Below are positions 25,338-33,413 of a DNA stretch of 64,000 nt, piece after piece. Below the pieces are notes generated by a model, which made no database searches, was not told the origin of the DNA, and saw only the letters and a program-made list of their open reading frames with translations. Numbering within the stretch: position 1 is the first letter of the stretch; every line of letters starts with the position of its first letter. The translations under genes were made by a program, and so were the position numbers. The DNA is taken from positions 372,001 through 436,000 of the forward strand of contig NZ_JAUTWQ010000001.1 in assembly GCF_046719735.1 (NCBI RefSeq), in the 5' to 3' direction. Source of the DNA: Halobacillus_B rhizosphaerae. Its GTDB lineage: Bacteria > Bacillota > Bacilli > Bacillales > Halobacillaceae.

Positions 25338-25562
25338 TCAACCACCATTTTCTTTATTAAGATCTTTAAAGACTTCATCATGTGTGGAATAGTCACCACG
25401 ATTGATCTCTTCCGCACCATTTCTTATATCCTTTAGTTCTTCTTCAGTCACTTCAGTGTCCTTTTCATCAATAAAACTTATCAAGACATCGATTAAATCG
25501 TCTAAATCTACTTCAAATACATCATCCACTAAATCATGAACAAGCTTACGTTTTTTATCCAT
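25338..25562 (-). CDS. small acidic antitoxin-like protein
   Basis: The 74-residue acidic protein ends with a helix-rich segment (ELKDIRNGAEEINRGDYSTH, then DEVFKDL). It resembles the C-terminal toxin-wrapping tails of RelB/Phd-type antitoxins. The start at 25562 follows GGAGG; the ATG four codons earlier is too far upstream. No toxin gene adjoins it on either side, so either the partner is lost or the protein acts otherwise. A perfect GC hairpin (25585-25604) lies just upstream of its start. Confidence 0.55.
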   Translation of the reverse strand: MDKKRKLVHDLVDDVFEVDLDDLIDVLISFIDEKDTEVTEEELKDIRNGAEEINRGDYSTHDEVFKDLNKENGG

Positions 25563-25951
25563 CATTACCTCCATGTATTTAGTTAGGAGCGGTTGCCCGC
25601 TCCTAATGTAGGTAGTGACTATTCAGCAACCATTGCCTTAGTAAACTTGATAATCATGCTCATAAAACTGCTAACAAAAACAGTTCACTGACCATCCCTA
25701 CATCATATATCTTACCAGTCAAACATTTAATAATCAACACAAAACAAAATAAAATTAATTATACTATTTAATTTAGTATTTGTTGTAGTTACAAAATACT
25801 ATTTAATTAAGTATTTGTTAAAAATATTTGTTAAAAATGTAGTCAAAAAGACTTTACTGATATTTGATTTTGATTTACCATTACTCATGTTGATGAGATA
25901 GTTTCATCAAGGGTTTCGTAAAAGTAACATAAACATATTGGAGGAATTGCA
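25563..25951. other. regulatory or origin-like region with hairpin and direct repeats
   Basis: No gene is present. AGGAGCGG-TTG-CCCGCTCCT (25585-25604) forms a strong GC hairpin. ATACTATTTAATTTAGTATTTGTT (25761-25784) recurs with one mismatch at 25796-25819, and TATTTGTTAAAAA is repeated in tandem from 25812. The AT-rich repeated block resembles iterons of a replication origin or a regulator's operator ahead of the gene at 25952. Confidence 0.5.
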
Positions 25952-26458
25952 ATGAAAAAGACTTTTATTATTCAAGAACCATTGTTTTTAACTGCTACAG
26001 TAAGAGCAACTACTAAAGAAGAAGCATTCGATGTATTTGCAAGGCATTATAGTCATGATGAAAAATTCAGAAAACTAGTGAATTCATTCTCTCCAGAGAA
26101 AGGACTATTGGGTTTGTTTGCTTGTGATGAACACGGAAGTTTTTTTAATGAGGATGAGGACCAGCTCATTATAACTTACCATGCAAGATTCAACAGTATG
26201 AGTGAAGTCCAGAAAGAAAAATATATGAATGAAAAGATAGAATCAAATATTAGAGAATTCTGGGATGATAAGCCACAACTAGCTGATGAATATATCGCTG
26301 AATGGAGAAAAATTAGTGGTAATGGTCATGATTCCTATAATTCTTGTGGTAAGTTCTCTGATGCATTTTATGCTGATGTAGTAAAAAGAACTAAATGGTT
26401 CGAGGAAGTCTCCATACATGAATTAACAAATAATGAGTATCAGTTAATTTCTGAATAA
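25952..26458 (+). CDS. uncharacterised element protein, paralogue of 27874-28389
   Basis: The 168-residue acidic soluble protein is not recognised. It is clearly related to the product at 27874-28389. Shared blocks include KGLLGLFACDEHG with YGLLNLFYYDKNG, NIREFWDDKPQLADEY with NIKVFWEDKPKLAKEY, and a C-terminal WFEE...ITN-type ending. GGAGG precedes the ATG. The two copies flank the Rep-like gene, which suggests a common role in replication control or element maintenance, though this is inference. The MKK-F-(I/L) start followed by an A-T-(T/S)-E-(E/K)-A segment recalls small beta-alpha domains in Bacillus element proteins. Confidence 0.75.
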   Translation: MKKTFIIQEPLFLTATVRATTKEEAFDVFARHYSHDEKFRKLVNSFSPEKGLLGLFACDEHGSFFNEDEDQLIITYHARFNSMSEVQKEKYMNEKIESNIREFWDDKPQLADEYIAEWRKISGNGHDSYNSCGKFSDAFYADVVKRTKWFEEVSIHELTNNEYQLISE

Positions 26459-26820
26459 AAGAGTCAAATAGAAGCGGTTAATTATGTCCTATCCTAATGA
26501 TTTTTTCCATTTGATAGTGGCACATTGTTTATTTTCTTGTAAGTTTTAGTTGATGGCAGTAGTTTAGTGACTAGTTGGCAGTGTCATTTAATTTAGTGAC
26601 ACCCTCTTTAATAGCGATCAACTTTTCATTAAACGAGCGAGACTGAAAAAATTCTAAAAACTAAAAGGTGTGATGTAGCACGTATATATAATATTTACTT
26701 AAAAAATTACACATGGATAAAGCAAATATTATATATACGTGCTCAAACACACCTTTTCAGTTTAGCGTTTTAATAACTCTAATTTTGTTGTTGAAAATTT
26801 GAAGATGGAGAAGATGTACT
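26459..26820. other. intergenic region containing a large palindrome upstream of the Rep-like gene
   Basis: No gene. GTGTCA (26581-26586) and TGACAC (26597-26602) form a small hairpin that could end the preceding transcript. The 95-bp interrupted palindrome described separately occupies 26663-26757. The rest is AT-rich and probably holds the promoter of the gene at 26821. Confidence 0.5.
26663..26757. repeat. 95-bp interrupted palindrome, candidate replication origin or control site
   Basis: Inner arms AGCACGTATATATAATATTT (26677-26696) and its exact reverse complement (26724-26743) enclose a 27-base loop. Outer arms AAAAGGTGTG (26663-26672) and CACACCTTTT (26748-26757) are also exact. The 30 paired bases on each side could form a long hairpin or bind a dimeric protein on both halves. 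There is no T-run, so it is not a simple terminator. Confidence 0.85.
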
Positions 26821-27828
26821 TTGCCTATTTATTTTAGTGAGAAAGATTATGAATCGATATTAGAGCATAATTCTTTTGAAAGAAAAGTGTTTGTACCAAA
26901 TGAATTTTTTTCTGATTGGTTGGAAGTAATAGACGTTGATGAAGACAAAAAAAGTAGTAAGCATATAGCATTTGGTTATTCATATTACTACTTGATCACA
27001 TATCTATATCGGTATACAGTTTACGGTAAGCAGACAGAGTATTCACTTACAGAAGACACAATTAAAAAAATGTTAACAGTGTCACCACATAGTAAAGGAA
27101 AAAATGGAGTGAATTATATCAGTAAAAGAGGTGGTCTACTAGAAAAGATAGGATATATAAGGAAAACAAAGGATTTTCCTGTAATGCATGAATTTTATCA
27201 AGGTGATCAAGAGGTTATTTTTAGATATATTAGTGAATTAAAAGAAGAAGGCTTATCATCGGACTACGAAACAAATTATCGAAACTATACTATCAGTGAA
27301 CCTATCCATTTAACAAATGGCTATAAGGTGGACACTGGTGATGGATACGACGAGTATATAAATCCAACAAAAGATGAAATTGACGATACTACAATGATTC
27401 CTATAGATGTTTTTATTTTCTGTGTTACGAGAGAAGCATTGGGTATTGAAGCGTTCTATATATATTCAATTCTAAAGTACTATAGTAGCTATTTTGGTGG
27501 AAAATGGAATTGTCCTTTAGACAAACTACCAGAGGCGTTTGGTATGAAAATCGACACCATAAAAAGAAAAATGAAATCGTTAGAGGAACACAATATGATT
27601 TTTAACTCTCATAGCCCATATGTTGTGGGTCTAAGAGATTACACCGACAAAACCATTTTAGCTAATTCCTATTCAACATTTGGTTATAGCAACTTTATTA
27701 AAAATGAGTCCGAAATGTTAAAGGTTGAAGTGAGAAAAGTTTATTCACCTGAATCATATGAAAAATTAGTTGGTTTTTCTAGAATAGATGATTATGGTGA
27801 TGACGACGATTTTGTAGATCTTTCTTAA
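26821..27828 (+). CDS. putative replication initiator-like winged-helix protein
   Basis: The 335-residue protein appears to have two winged-helix-like parts. One lies around residues 65-120 (EDTIKKML, then a GGLLEKIGYIRK-type segment). The other lies around residues 195-265, where ALGIEAFYIYSILKYYSS is followed by MKIDTIKRKMKSLEEHNMI. Paired winged helices of this kind are common in plasmid Rep proteins, and a large palindrome sits immediately upstream. The start is TTG with GGAG about ten bases upstream, so the start is tentative. I call it Rep-like; a transcriptional regulator is the alternative. Confidence 0.55.
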   Translation: MPIYFSEKDYESILEHNSFERKVFVPNEFFSDWLEVIDVDEDKKSSKHIAFGYSYYYLITYLYRYTVYGKQTEYSLTEDTIKKMLTVSPHSKGKNGVNYISKRGGLLEKIGYIRKTKDFPVMHEFYQGDQEVIFRYISELKEEGLSSDYETNYRNYTISEPIHLTNGYKVDTGDGYDEYINPTKDEIDDTTMIPIDVFIFCVTREALGIEAFYIYSILKYYSSYFGGKWNCPLDKLPEAFGMKIDTIKRKMKSLEEHNMIFNSHSPYVVGLRDYTDKTILANSYSTFGYSNFIKNESEMLKVEVRKVYSPESYEKLVGFSRIDDYGDDDDFVDLS

Positions 27829-27873
27829 TGATAAATTTAAAGATGTAAAATACAGTGCTAGATGGAGGAACCA

Positions 27874-28389
27874 ATGAAAAAACAATTTTTACTATTAGAT
27901 GTAGATAAACCTTTGGCAATTGTGACTGCTACTTCAGAGAAAAAAGCAGTGCACAATTACGCAGTAGAAAATATAAATCTAGATAGTTTCAGAAAATATA
28001 TTCATTCTACTGATTACAACTATGGTTTATTGAATTTGTTTTATTATGACAAAAATGGTAAATATTTAAGGAAACTTAGTGATAATATTACTGTGGCACC
28101 AGAAGAGTTTGATATAAAAGATATAGATATTTTGACAAGTATCTTGGATAATGTTACAGAAAACATAAAGGTATTTTGGGAAGACAAACCAAAATTGGCA
28201 AAAGAGTATCTCAACAAGTTAGAACGGAGCCAATTTGAAAATCTACCATTATCCAAGATATTTACTGACGAATTTTACATTGAAACTTTTAAAAAGTTGA
28301 TTTCTAGAGGAATTTGGTTTCAGGATTTTTCAGTTATTGAAATTACAAATGCTTCATATCAGCAGATATTTAATGATAATAGACCATAA
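27874..28389 (+). CDS. uncharacterised element protein, paralogue of 25952-26458
   Basis: The 171-residue product shares several aligned blocks with the protein at 25952 (see that entry), including the (F/W)-x-D-KP-(K/Q)-LA-x-EY core. ATG 27874 is chosen because GGAGG at 27864-27868 lies just upstream; an ATG at 27862 overlaps that site. It lies 45 bases downstream of the Rep-like gene on the same strand, probably in one transcript, and a strong terminator follows. The function is unknown. Confidence 0.75.
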   Translation: MKKQFLLLDVDKPLAIVTATSEKKAVHNYAVENINLDSFRKYIHSTDYNYGLLNLFYYDKNGKYLRKLSDNITVAPEEFDIKDIDILTSILDNVTENIKVFWEDKPKLAKEYLNKLERSQFENLPLSKIFTDEFYIETFKKLISRGIWFQDFSVIEITNASYQQIFNDNRP

Positions 28390-28401
28390 TAAATAAATCT
28401 A

Positions 28402-28436
28402 AAACCTACAGACAAATAGTCTGTAGGTTCTTTTAT
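28402..28436 (+). terminator. terminator after the Rep-like transcript
   Basis: AACCTACAGAC pairs with GTCTGTAGGTT around AAATA, followed by CTTTT. Confidence 0.85.
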
Positions 28437-28553
28437 GAATATAATTATACAGTGAACGCTACCAACTCATACTGTCCGAATGAAACATAAATTTTATTAA
28501 ATTTTCCAACTGAAGTTAAGTGGTTTTTATTTAAATGGATATTTACCAATCTT

Positions 28554-28562
28554 TGGTATAAA
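28554..28562 (+). promoter_or_regulatory. possible extended -10 promoter of the PARIS-like pair
   Basis: TGGTATAAA matches an extended -10 element about 35 bases before the ATPase gene. No good -35 sequence is seen, so this is tentative. Confidence 0.35.
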
Positions 28563-28596
28563 ATGAATTTAGAATCAAAATTCTAGGGGGGAAACT

Positions 28597-29805
28597 ATGA
28601 TAAAAAATGTTACAGTAAAAGGTTTAAATGGAGATAAATCATTCTCTGTAAATTTTAATGAGGATATAAACATTATTACTGGTCGTAATGGTGCTGGGAA
28701 AACAACATTATTGAAACTTTTGTGGTATACACTTAGTGGGAATATTATGAATGCAATTGATGAAATAAATTTTGATTATATTTCCATTACAGATGAAAAG
28801 CATTTAATAGAATTTTTTAAAGAAGAAACTGAAAAAAATATTGCTATGGATAGGGTGAATCGATCAAACAGTTACATAAAAAAGCATAATAGATTGATAA
28901 GGTTCTATCCAAACTGTGATGTTACGATTACAAGATTAATTGATAAAAAGGTAATATTGGATACAGTTAAGGAAGATAATGAATCGCTTGGAGGAGATGT
29001 AGGTGACTTGGTGAGTTCCATTACAAGTCCCACCATATTCTTTCCTACCTTTAGAAGAATTGAAGGTGGGTTTTCTACATCGAACTCAAAATATGGCTAC
29101 GATAATTTATATGTAGATGAAGAACGGTTGCAACATTCAATTAGAAGAGTAGCAAACAAACTTACAAATAAACACCATAAATTTATTACATCAATTTCTA
29201 CAGTAGATATAGTGGATTTAATAACAAAGGAATATGCAAATATTTCTGAGGAAGCAAATGAAAATAACATCAGAGTCTCCCGGGAAATTGAACAGTTAAT
29301 AAATTCTCATACCATTGACACTAGAGACAGCAGTGAGAGCAAACTTGATAAAGCTAATATGATTTTAGGCGATATTAAAAGAGAAATTAGAAATAATACA
29401 CTTAGTAGAGAAGAGCTATTCAAGCCATTTACTGTATTGAATGAGATGATTAATAAAATTTTCCAACATAAAAGCATTAAAGTAACTGATAACGTAACTT
29501 TAGGTGAATTGAGTGAAACTAAGGAAGCTATGTTTTCGGATTTACTATCTGCCGGAGAAAAACAGATGTTAAGCTTTATCACTTATAATGCATTTTTTAA
29601 AGAGAACACCATTTTCATAGACGAACCAGAAATTAGTTTACATGTAGACTGGCAAAGAACTTTATTACCAACATTAATGTCTCAAAAATCTAATAACCAG
29701 TTCATTATTGCCACCCATTCGCCTTTCATTTACACAAAATATGTGGACAAAGAGATTATTTTAAATGTAGACAGGGGTGATAGTAGTGCCGTTACCCTCA
29801 ATTAA
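28597..29805 (+). CDS. PARIS-like AAA ATPase (AriA-type)
   Basis: The 402-residue protein is an ABC/SMC-type ATPase of the AAA_15/AAA_21 kind. It has Walker A GRNGAGKTT at residues 29-37, a helical insertion (about 60-310), the signature SAGEKQ near 318, Walker B FIDEPEISLH near 338 and the H-switch ATHSP near 370. It overlaps a DUF4435 gene. An AAA ATPase plus DUF4435/TOPRIM pair is the composition of the PARIS anti-phage system, in which AriA senses phage anti-restriction proteins and releases the AriB toxin. GGGGGGAAAC precedes the ATG. An OLD-type system is a less likely alternative. Confidence 0.75.
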   Translation: MIKNVTVKGLNGDKSFSVNFNEDINIITGRNGAGKTTLLKLLWYTLSGNIMNAIDEINFDYISITDEKHLIEFFKEETEKNIAMDRVNRSNSYIKKHNRLIRFYPNCDVTITRLIDKKVILDTVKEDNESLGGDVGDLVSSITSPTIFFPTFRRIEGGFSTSNSKYGYDNLYVDEERLQHSIRRVANKLTNKHHKFITSISTVDIVDLITKEYANISEEANENNIRVSREIEQLINSHTIDTRDSSESKLDKANMILGDIKREIRNNTLSREELFKPFTVLNEMINKIFQHKSIKVTDNVTLGELSETKEAMFSDLLSAGEKQMLSFITYNAFFKENTIFIDEPEISLHVDWQRTLLPTLMSQKSNNQFIIATHSPFIYTKYVDKEIILNVDRGDSSAVTLN

Positions 29806-30520
29806 CGTAGACGAATTAGTAGAAACTTTAAAAAGGTCGTCTCTTCCTACTGTTTTTGTAGAGGGAAAAGATGATGCAATCATCTATAGGTACATGAATG
29901 AGAAATTGTCTGATCTTGATGTTGACTTTCTCCAATGTGGAGGTAGAAATAAGTTGTTAGAAATCTATGAGAGAAGAGGAGAATTTTCAAATTTAAAAAC
30001 AGCTTTTATAGCTGACCAAGACTTATGGATCTTTACTAGTGACAAAGACCAATATAAAGATATAGTATTTACCACCGGATATAGCATAGAAAATGATTTA
30101 CTAGCAGGAGCATTGGAGAAAGTTGAGGCATTGGTTCAAAAAAAAGACATGTATGACCATTGTATTCAGGAAGTGTGTAAATGGTATAGTTTTGAGGTTG
30201 AAAGGTTCTTAAATGGTGATAACTTTTCAATAGATCATCATATTAGGGAAGTGTTAGACAAAAAGTGTTTAAATTTATGTGGAAAATTTCTAGAAAAAAA
30301 AGACTTCTCCACACCTTCTCAAGCCATCTTAAATGATCTGTTAAGCGATTATCCTTTAAAGTTAAGAGGAAAAACTTTCTCCTCAATATTAGAAATTTAT
30401 ACCAATTTCAATAAGAATCAACTTTTCGAGTCTATAGTAGCTTTTATTGATGATCATGAATATTTAACTAGAATTTTAGAGGATGTAAGAGAAGCATTTA
30501 ACAGTCAAGTAGCTTCATAA
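29786..30520 (+). CDS. PARIS-like DUF4435/TOPRIM effector (AriB-type)
   Basis: The 244-residue protein has the TOPRIM-like core of DUF4435: FVEGKDD with Glu26, then ADQD with Asp77 and Asp79, and the family's YSIEND-type segment. In PARIS the effector is a nuclease that attacks host tRNA when released. GTG 29786, spaced from AGGGGTGA, is preferred to GTG 29777. It overlaps the ATPase gene by 20 bases, as in known pairs. A terminator closes the operon. Confidence 0.72.
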   Translation: MPLPSINVDELVETLKRSSLPTVFVEGKDDAIIYRYMNEKLSDLDVDFLQCGGRNKLLEIYERRGEFSNLKTAFIADQDLWIFTSDKDQYKDIVFTTGYSIENDLLAGALEKVEALVQKKDMYDHCIQEVCKWYSFEVERFLNGDNFSIDHHIREVLDKKCLNLCGKFLEKKDFSTPSQAILNDLLSDYPLKLRGKTFSSILEIYTNFNKNQLFESIVAFIDDHEYLTRILEDVREAFNSQVAS

Positions 30521-30524
30521 ACTA

Positions 30525-30566
30525 TTAAAGAAAGCCTGTTGTTTTAGTAGGTAGGCTTTCTTTAAC
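30525..30566. terminator. long terminator stem after the PARIS-like operon
   Basis: TTAAAGAAAGCCT (30525-30537) pairs exactly with AGGCTTTCTTTAA (30553-30565). The A/T edges let it work for either strand. Confidence 0.75.
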
Positions 30567-30646
30567 CATAAATTATTTTATAGATGGTGCTTTTAATAGA
30601 TTAATTTTTAAATTCAAGTTTCTTTTTCCTCTAAGGAGTGAACAAA

Positions 30647-30946
30647 TTGAGAGATAACAAGTCAGCAATCAGTTTCTTAGATAACTTTGCAACCGAAAAA
30701 CAAATTGGTTTTTCATACTTTCTTCATTTTAGAATTGAAAACAGTGAAAATGTCAGCTACATACAATTCAATCATGTAAGACAAGTCCATCATGACATGT
30801 ACTTGATCCAATATTTTGATTACGACAATAAACCATTACGCATTTCAAATTTTAATGGCCATCAAATGCATGTTATAGATTCAGAGATTGTAAAGATCAC
30901 TTTTAAGGAGCGTAAGTCATTTTCACCATCATATGTTCTTAATTAA
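30647..30946 (+). CDS. small uncharacterised element protein
   Basis: The 99-residue soluble protein has strand-rich, aromatic segments and no recognisable domain; it looks like a small beta-barrel or PH-like fold, but that is a guess. The TTG at 30647 follows AAGGAG at 30633-30638 with proper spacing; a GTG at 30638 overlaps that site. It lies alone between the PARIS-like operon and a broken gene. Confidence 0.5.
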   Translation: MRDNKSAISFLDNFATEKQIGFSYFLHFRIENSENVSYIQFNHVRQVHHDMYLIQYFDYDNKPLRISNFNGHQMHVIDSEIVKITFKERKSFSPSYVLN

Positions 30947-30966
30947 CGTTTTAACAACTACATTAG

Positions 30967-31588
30967 ATTCACTTCAATAAATTAGTTAATGGAACAAGCC
31001 TTGAAATTGAGTTAGTAAACAGTCCTTCTAATGCAGCCATACAAAAAGCAACGGGGATTGGCATTCTAGCTTACTATGGAATTGTGAAAAATACAGGAGA
31101 CACCCCTTTTAATTTAAATGGGTCCTCTGTTACATATTACAACAAGAAAGAAGAAGTTATCACAGTGACCAGTATGGGCATCACAGTTACCCCTTCTATA
31201 GTACCTTCTGGAGAAACTGCCTATGTAAGTGTGTATGAGCCGTTAGGAGACAACAAACCAGATGATTTTAAAGGGGCTGAACTGTCACCACAACTTAATC
31301 CTGAGGTGGAAACTTTAGAAGAGTTGCCTCCAGACAGTGTGACCATTCAAGAAGAGCCAAAGGTAACAGGTAGAGTGATGAACAATACTGACAAAGACAT
31401 AGAAAGCATTGGTATAGCTTCAGCTATATTTGATAAAAACGGTAACTTGTTAGGCATTGTTGATGGGGGGGAGTGTTAACGTCCCAGCCCAAGGGAAAAG
31501 TGTTGGTTTTGAATTGTTTGATCCTCCATTTCCAGACGAAGGTGTTCCTATGATTGATCATCAAGAAACTAAAGCGTATGTGAAGTGA
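30967..31588 (+). pseudogene. remnant of an FxLYD-like extracellular domain protein
   Basis: The conceptual product resembles bacterial FxLYD repeat proteins: two tandem beta domains, with YYGIVKNTGDTPF and later VTGRVMNNTDKDIESIGI. No start codon or signal sequence is found; the frame opens only after a TAG at 30964. A run of seven G at 31465-31471 shifts the frame and gives a premature stop at 31479. With six G the reading continues as SVNVPAQGKSVGFELFDPP to a stop at 31588. It is therefore broken at both the start and the homopolymer. A sequencing error in the G-run is possible, but would not explain the missing start. Confidence 0.65.
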
Positions 31589-31589
31589 C

Positions 31590-31766
31590 ATGGTATTTAT
31601 TGGATGGAAATATTTCTGTGTAGTGCATGGCATTGAGATCCCTATTCATGACTATGTAGAGTGTGAAGGCAAGTTAGAAAGCATTATCCATGAAAACGGC
31701 ACAGAAGAATATGTTAATGAAGGGAAGATCAAACGAAAGCCATTTATTAAGGGGGAGGGACGTTGA
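31590..31766 (+). CDS. possible 58-residue small protein
   Basis: A short open frame starts ATG GTA TTT directly after the pseudogene and encodes a polar protein ending in a basic KIKRKPFIKGEGR tail. The ribosome site (GAAGTG) is poor. It may be a genuine small gene or another remnant fused out of its context. Confidence 0.3.
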   Translation: MVFIGWKYFCVVHGIEIPIHDYVECEGKLESIIHENGTEEYVNEGKIKRKPFIKGEGR

Positions 31767-31835
31767 GAAGCCGTTCACCCCTATTTTTATTCGCAATAAA
31801 TCACCAAATATTAGTTGTTATAATCTCAGGGAGAA

Positions 31836-32471
31836 TTAATTGTCGTACAAATGAATGCAATTGTCGTACAAATAAGTGATGAGTTTACTATCGTCTGCTG
31901 TTTCATAATAATTAGTCAACATTAAATGGAAATCAGTTAAGGAACTTTCAGGTACTGATAATAGTCCGTTTCCATGCTGGATTAGCAGTTTATTAACACT
32001 AATAATGCTTGTACGCTTGTTGCCGTCCCAAAACAATTGGCTTCTCATTGTCCATAACATAAATTTTAAAACACTTCTGGATGAATTTTGATTATTTATG
32101 ACATCGTTAATGGATGACCATATGTCCTGTTCTACAGGCACAGAGGGGCGATAATTGACTCCTGTAATACCAACGGTGCCACTTCTTATAACTCCCCACT
32201 CAACACTCTCATTGTAGGCTACATAGCCATTGATCTTCTTCGTAAATTCTAAGCTGAAAGGTGCATGGATATTATTAATCATATAATTCCAAGCATAATA
32301 CAGGTTTAAAACTTTCTGAAGGTCGTCAATTCGTAAATTAGAAACGGACTTTCCTGCCACAATAGTTTCAACTTGTTCATTAGTAACTGGTACTTGTTCC
32401 AACCTTGCTAAATTGTATATAAAAGTCGCTTGCTCTGCTTTAGCAAGGCTGAGGTTCTGATTAAAATTCAA
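31836..32471 (-). CDS. Fic/DOC-family protein lacking the catalytic histidine
   Basis: The 211-residue protein has a Fic fold with the loop SQLFWDGNKRT at about residues 144-154. Fic AMP-transferases need HxFx(D/E)GNxR; here Phe147, Asp149, Gly150, Asn151 and Arg153 are kept, but the catalytic His is Gln145. The protein should therefore not AMPylate by the standard mechanism. The start is TTG after AAAGGAGACGAG. It may be an inactive relic, a regulator, or an enzyme of altered chemistry. No small Fic-inhibiting partner is adjacent. Confidence 0.75.
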   Translation of the reverse strand: MNFNQNLSLAKAEQATFIYNLARLEQVPVTNEQVETIVAGKSVSNLRIDDLQKVLNLYYAWNYMINNIHAPFSLEFTKKINGYVAYNESVEWGVIRSGTVGITGVNYRPSVPVEQDIWSSINDVINNQNSSRSVLKFMLWTMRSQLFWDGNKRTSIISVNKLLIQHGNGLLSVPESSLTDFHLMLTNYYETADDSKLITYLYDNCIHLYDN

Positions 32472-32693
32472 TTCTCTCGTCTCCTTTATAGTGTGGATTT
32501 TTAAGAGATAATGTGAAATGTCCTACAAAAGATCTACAATTAAGTGTACAATAGGTAAAAAAAGGAACTGGTGAAAATGGCGGTCCCTGTTTGATTTAAA
32601 ATTCAATGACAGGTGTGTTAAACAATATCTTAAAGCAAGTGGTTGAGTTTATAAAGAAACCAATTCAGCAATTTTTTTGAAAGGATGGGGGAA

Positions 32694-33401
32694 ATGAGAG
32701 AAGGTATGAAAGGCTTTTTTAACAAAGCCAAGACTGCATACAATGAGGCCCAACAAGAGATACAGAAAAAGGATCAAGAAAGAAAACAGAAAAGAAACAT
32801 AGCAAAAAAGAAGAAATCTTTTGAAATGAGTAAATGGTTTGGTGAAAATCCATCCTTTACACAGAAGAATACATTTTCATTATATAAAGAGACTTTTGAT
32901 TACATTGAACATCAGCTCCTGAGTGAGGGCGAAAGTGTTATTAACGTCATTGAAGTCAGATATAACAAGACAATGAATTTACAACCAAAAGGTCTGTTGT
33001 TGTGTACTAAACTAAGGCTTCTATTCATTCATAGGGTGAGAGGCAATCAATTGATTGAAGAATTTTCTTTTAGCAGAATGAGAGATATTGTAATAGCGGA
33101 CAAAGGTACTGCGTCTTTATCTATTGTCATCAAGTATGACAACTCTACTACGTTTAATTTTGACAAAGTAATAGATAGCAACGATGCTCAGTTTTTTGTT
33201 TATACAGTTAAAAATGTTTTAAATAAAAGCGTTAGTAAACCTTCAGGGACTGGTTCTGGAAACAAGAAAAGCAATAATCAAAAACCAATTGATAACAATG
33301 AAAAATATAAAATGTTAGAAAAGGTGGCTGATTTGAAAGAAAAAGGTATTCTTTCAGAGGAAGAATTCCAAATGGAAAAAAACAAGATCTTAAACAATTA
33401 A
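32694..33401 (+). CDS. PH-like and SHOCT domain protein
   Basis: The 235-residue protein has a basic, lysine-rich N-terminal helix (about 1-45) and a central bacterial PH-like domain (about 50-175), with strands such as GLLLCTKLRLLFIHR and the following SFSRMRDIVI. A Ser/Asn linker leads to a C-terminal SHOCT motif (about 208-235: ADLKEKGILSEEEFQ and an N-terminal Lys-rich tail). SHOCT segments are short oligomerisation modules common in phage and element proteins. ATG 32694 or ATG 32685 may be the start. The nuclease gene follows after 12 bases, so the two are probably co-transcribed. Confidence 0.7.
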   Translation: MREGMKGFFNKAKTAYNEAQQEIQKKDQERKQKRNIAKKKKSFEMSKWFGENPSFTQKNTFSLYKETFDYIEHQLLSEGESVINVIEVRYNKTMNLQPKGLLLCTKLRLLFIHRVRGNQLIEEFSFSRMRDIVIADKGTASLSIVIKYDNSTTFNFDKVIDSNDAQFFVYTVKNVLNKSVSKPSGTGSGNKKSNNQKPIDNNEKYKMLEKVADLKEKGILSEEEFQMEKNKILNN

Positions 33402-33413
33402 GGGGGCATATGA

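Noticed and set aside
28597..29805. OLD-family nuclease assignment for the ATPase
   Set aside because: OLD proteins fuse ATPase and TOPRIM in one chain; here they are separate overlapping genes, with the second matching DUF4435.
32606..32680. Possible 24-residue peptide before the PH-SHOCT gene
   Set aside because: It has no ribosome site and no match to a known small toxin, so it cannot be supported.
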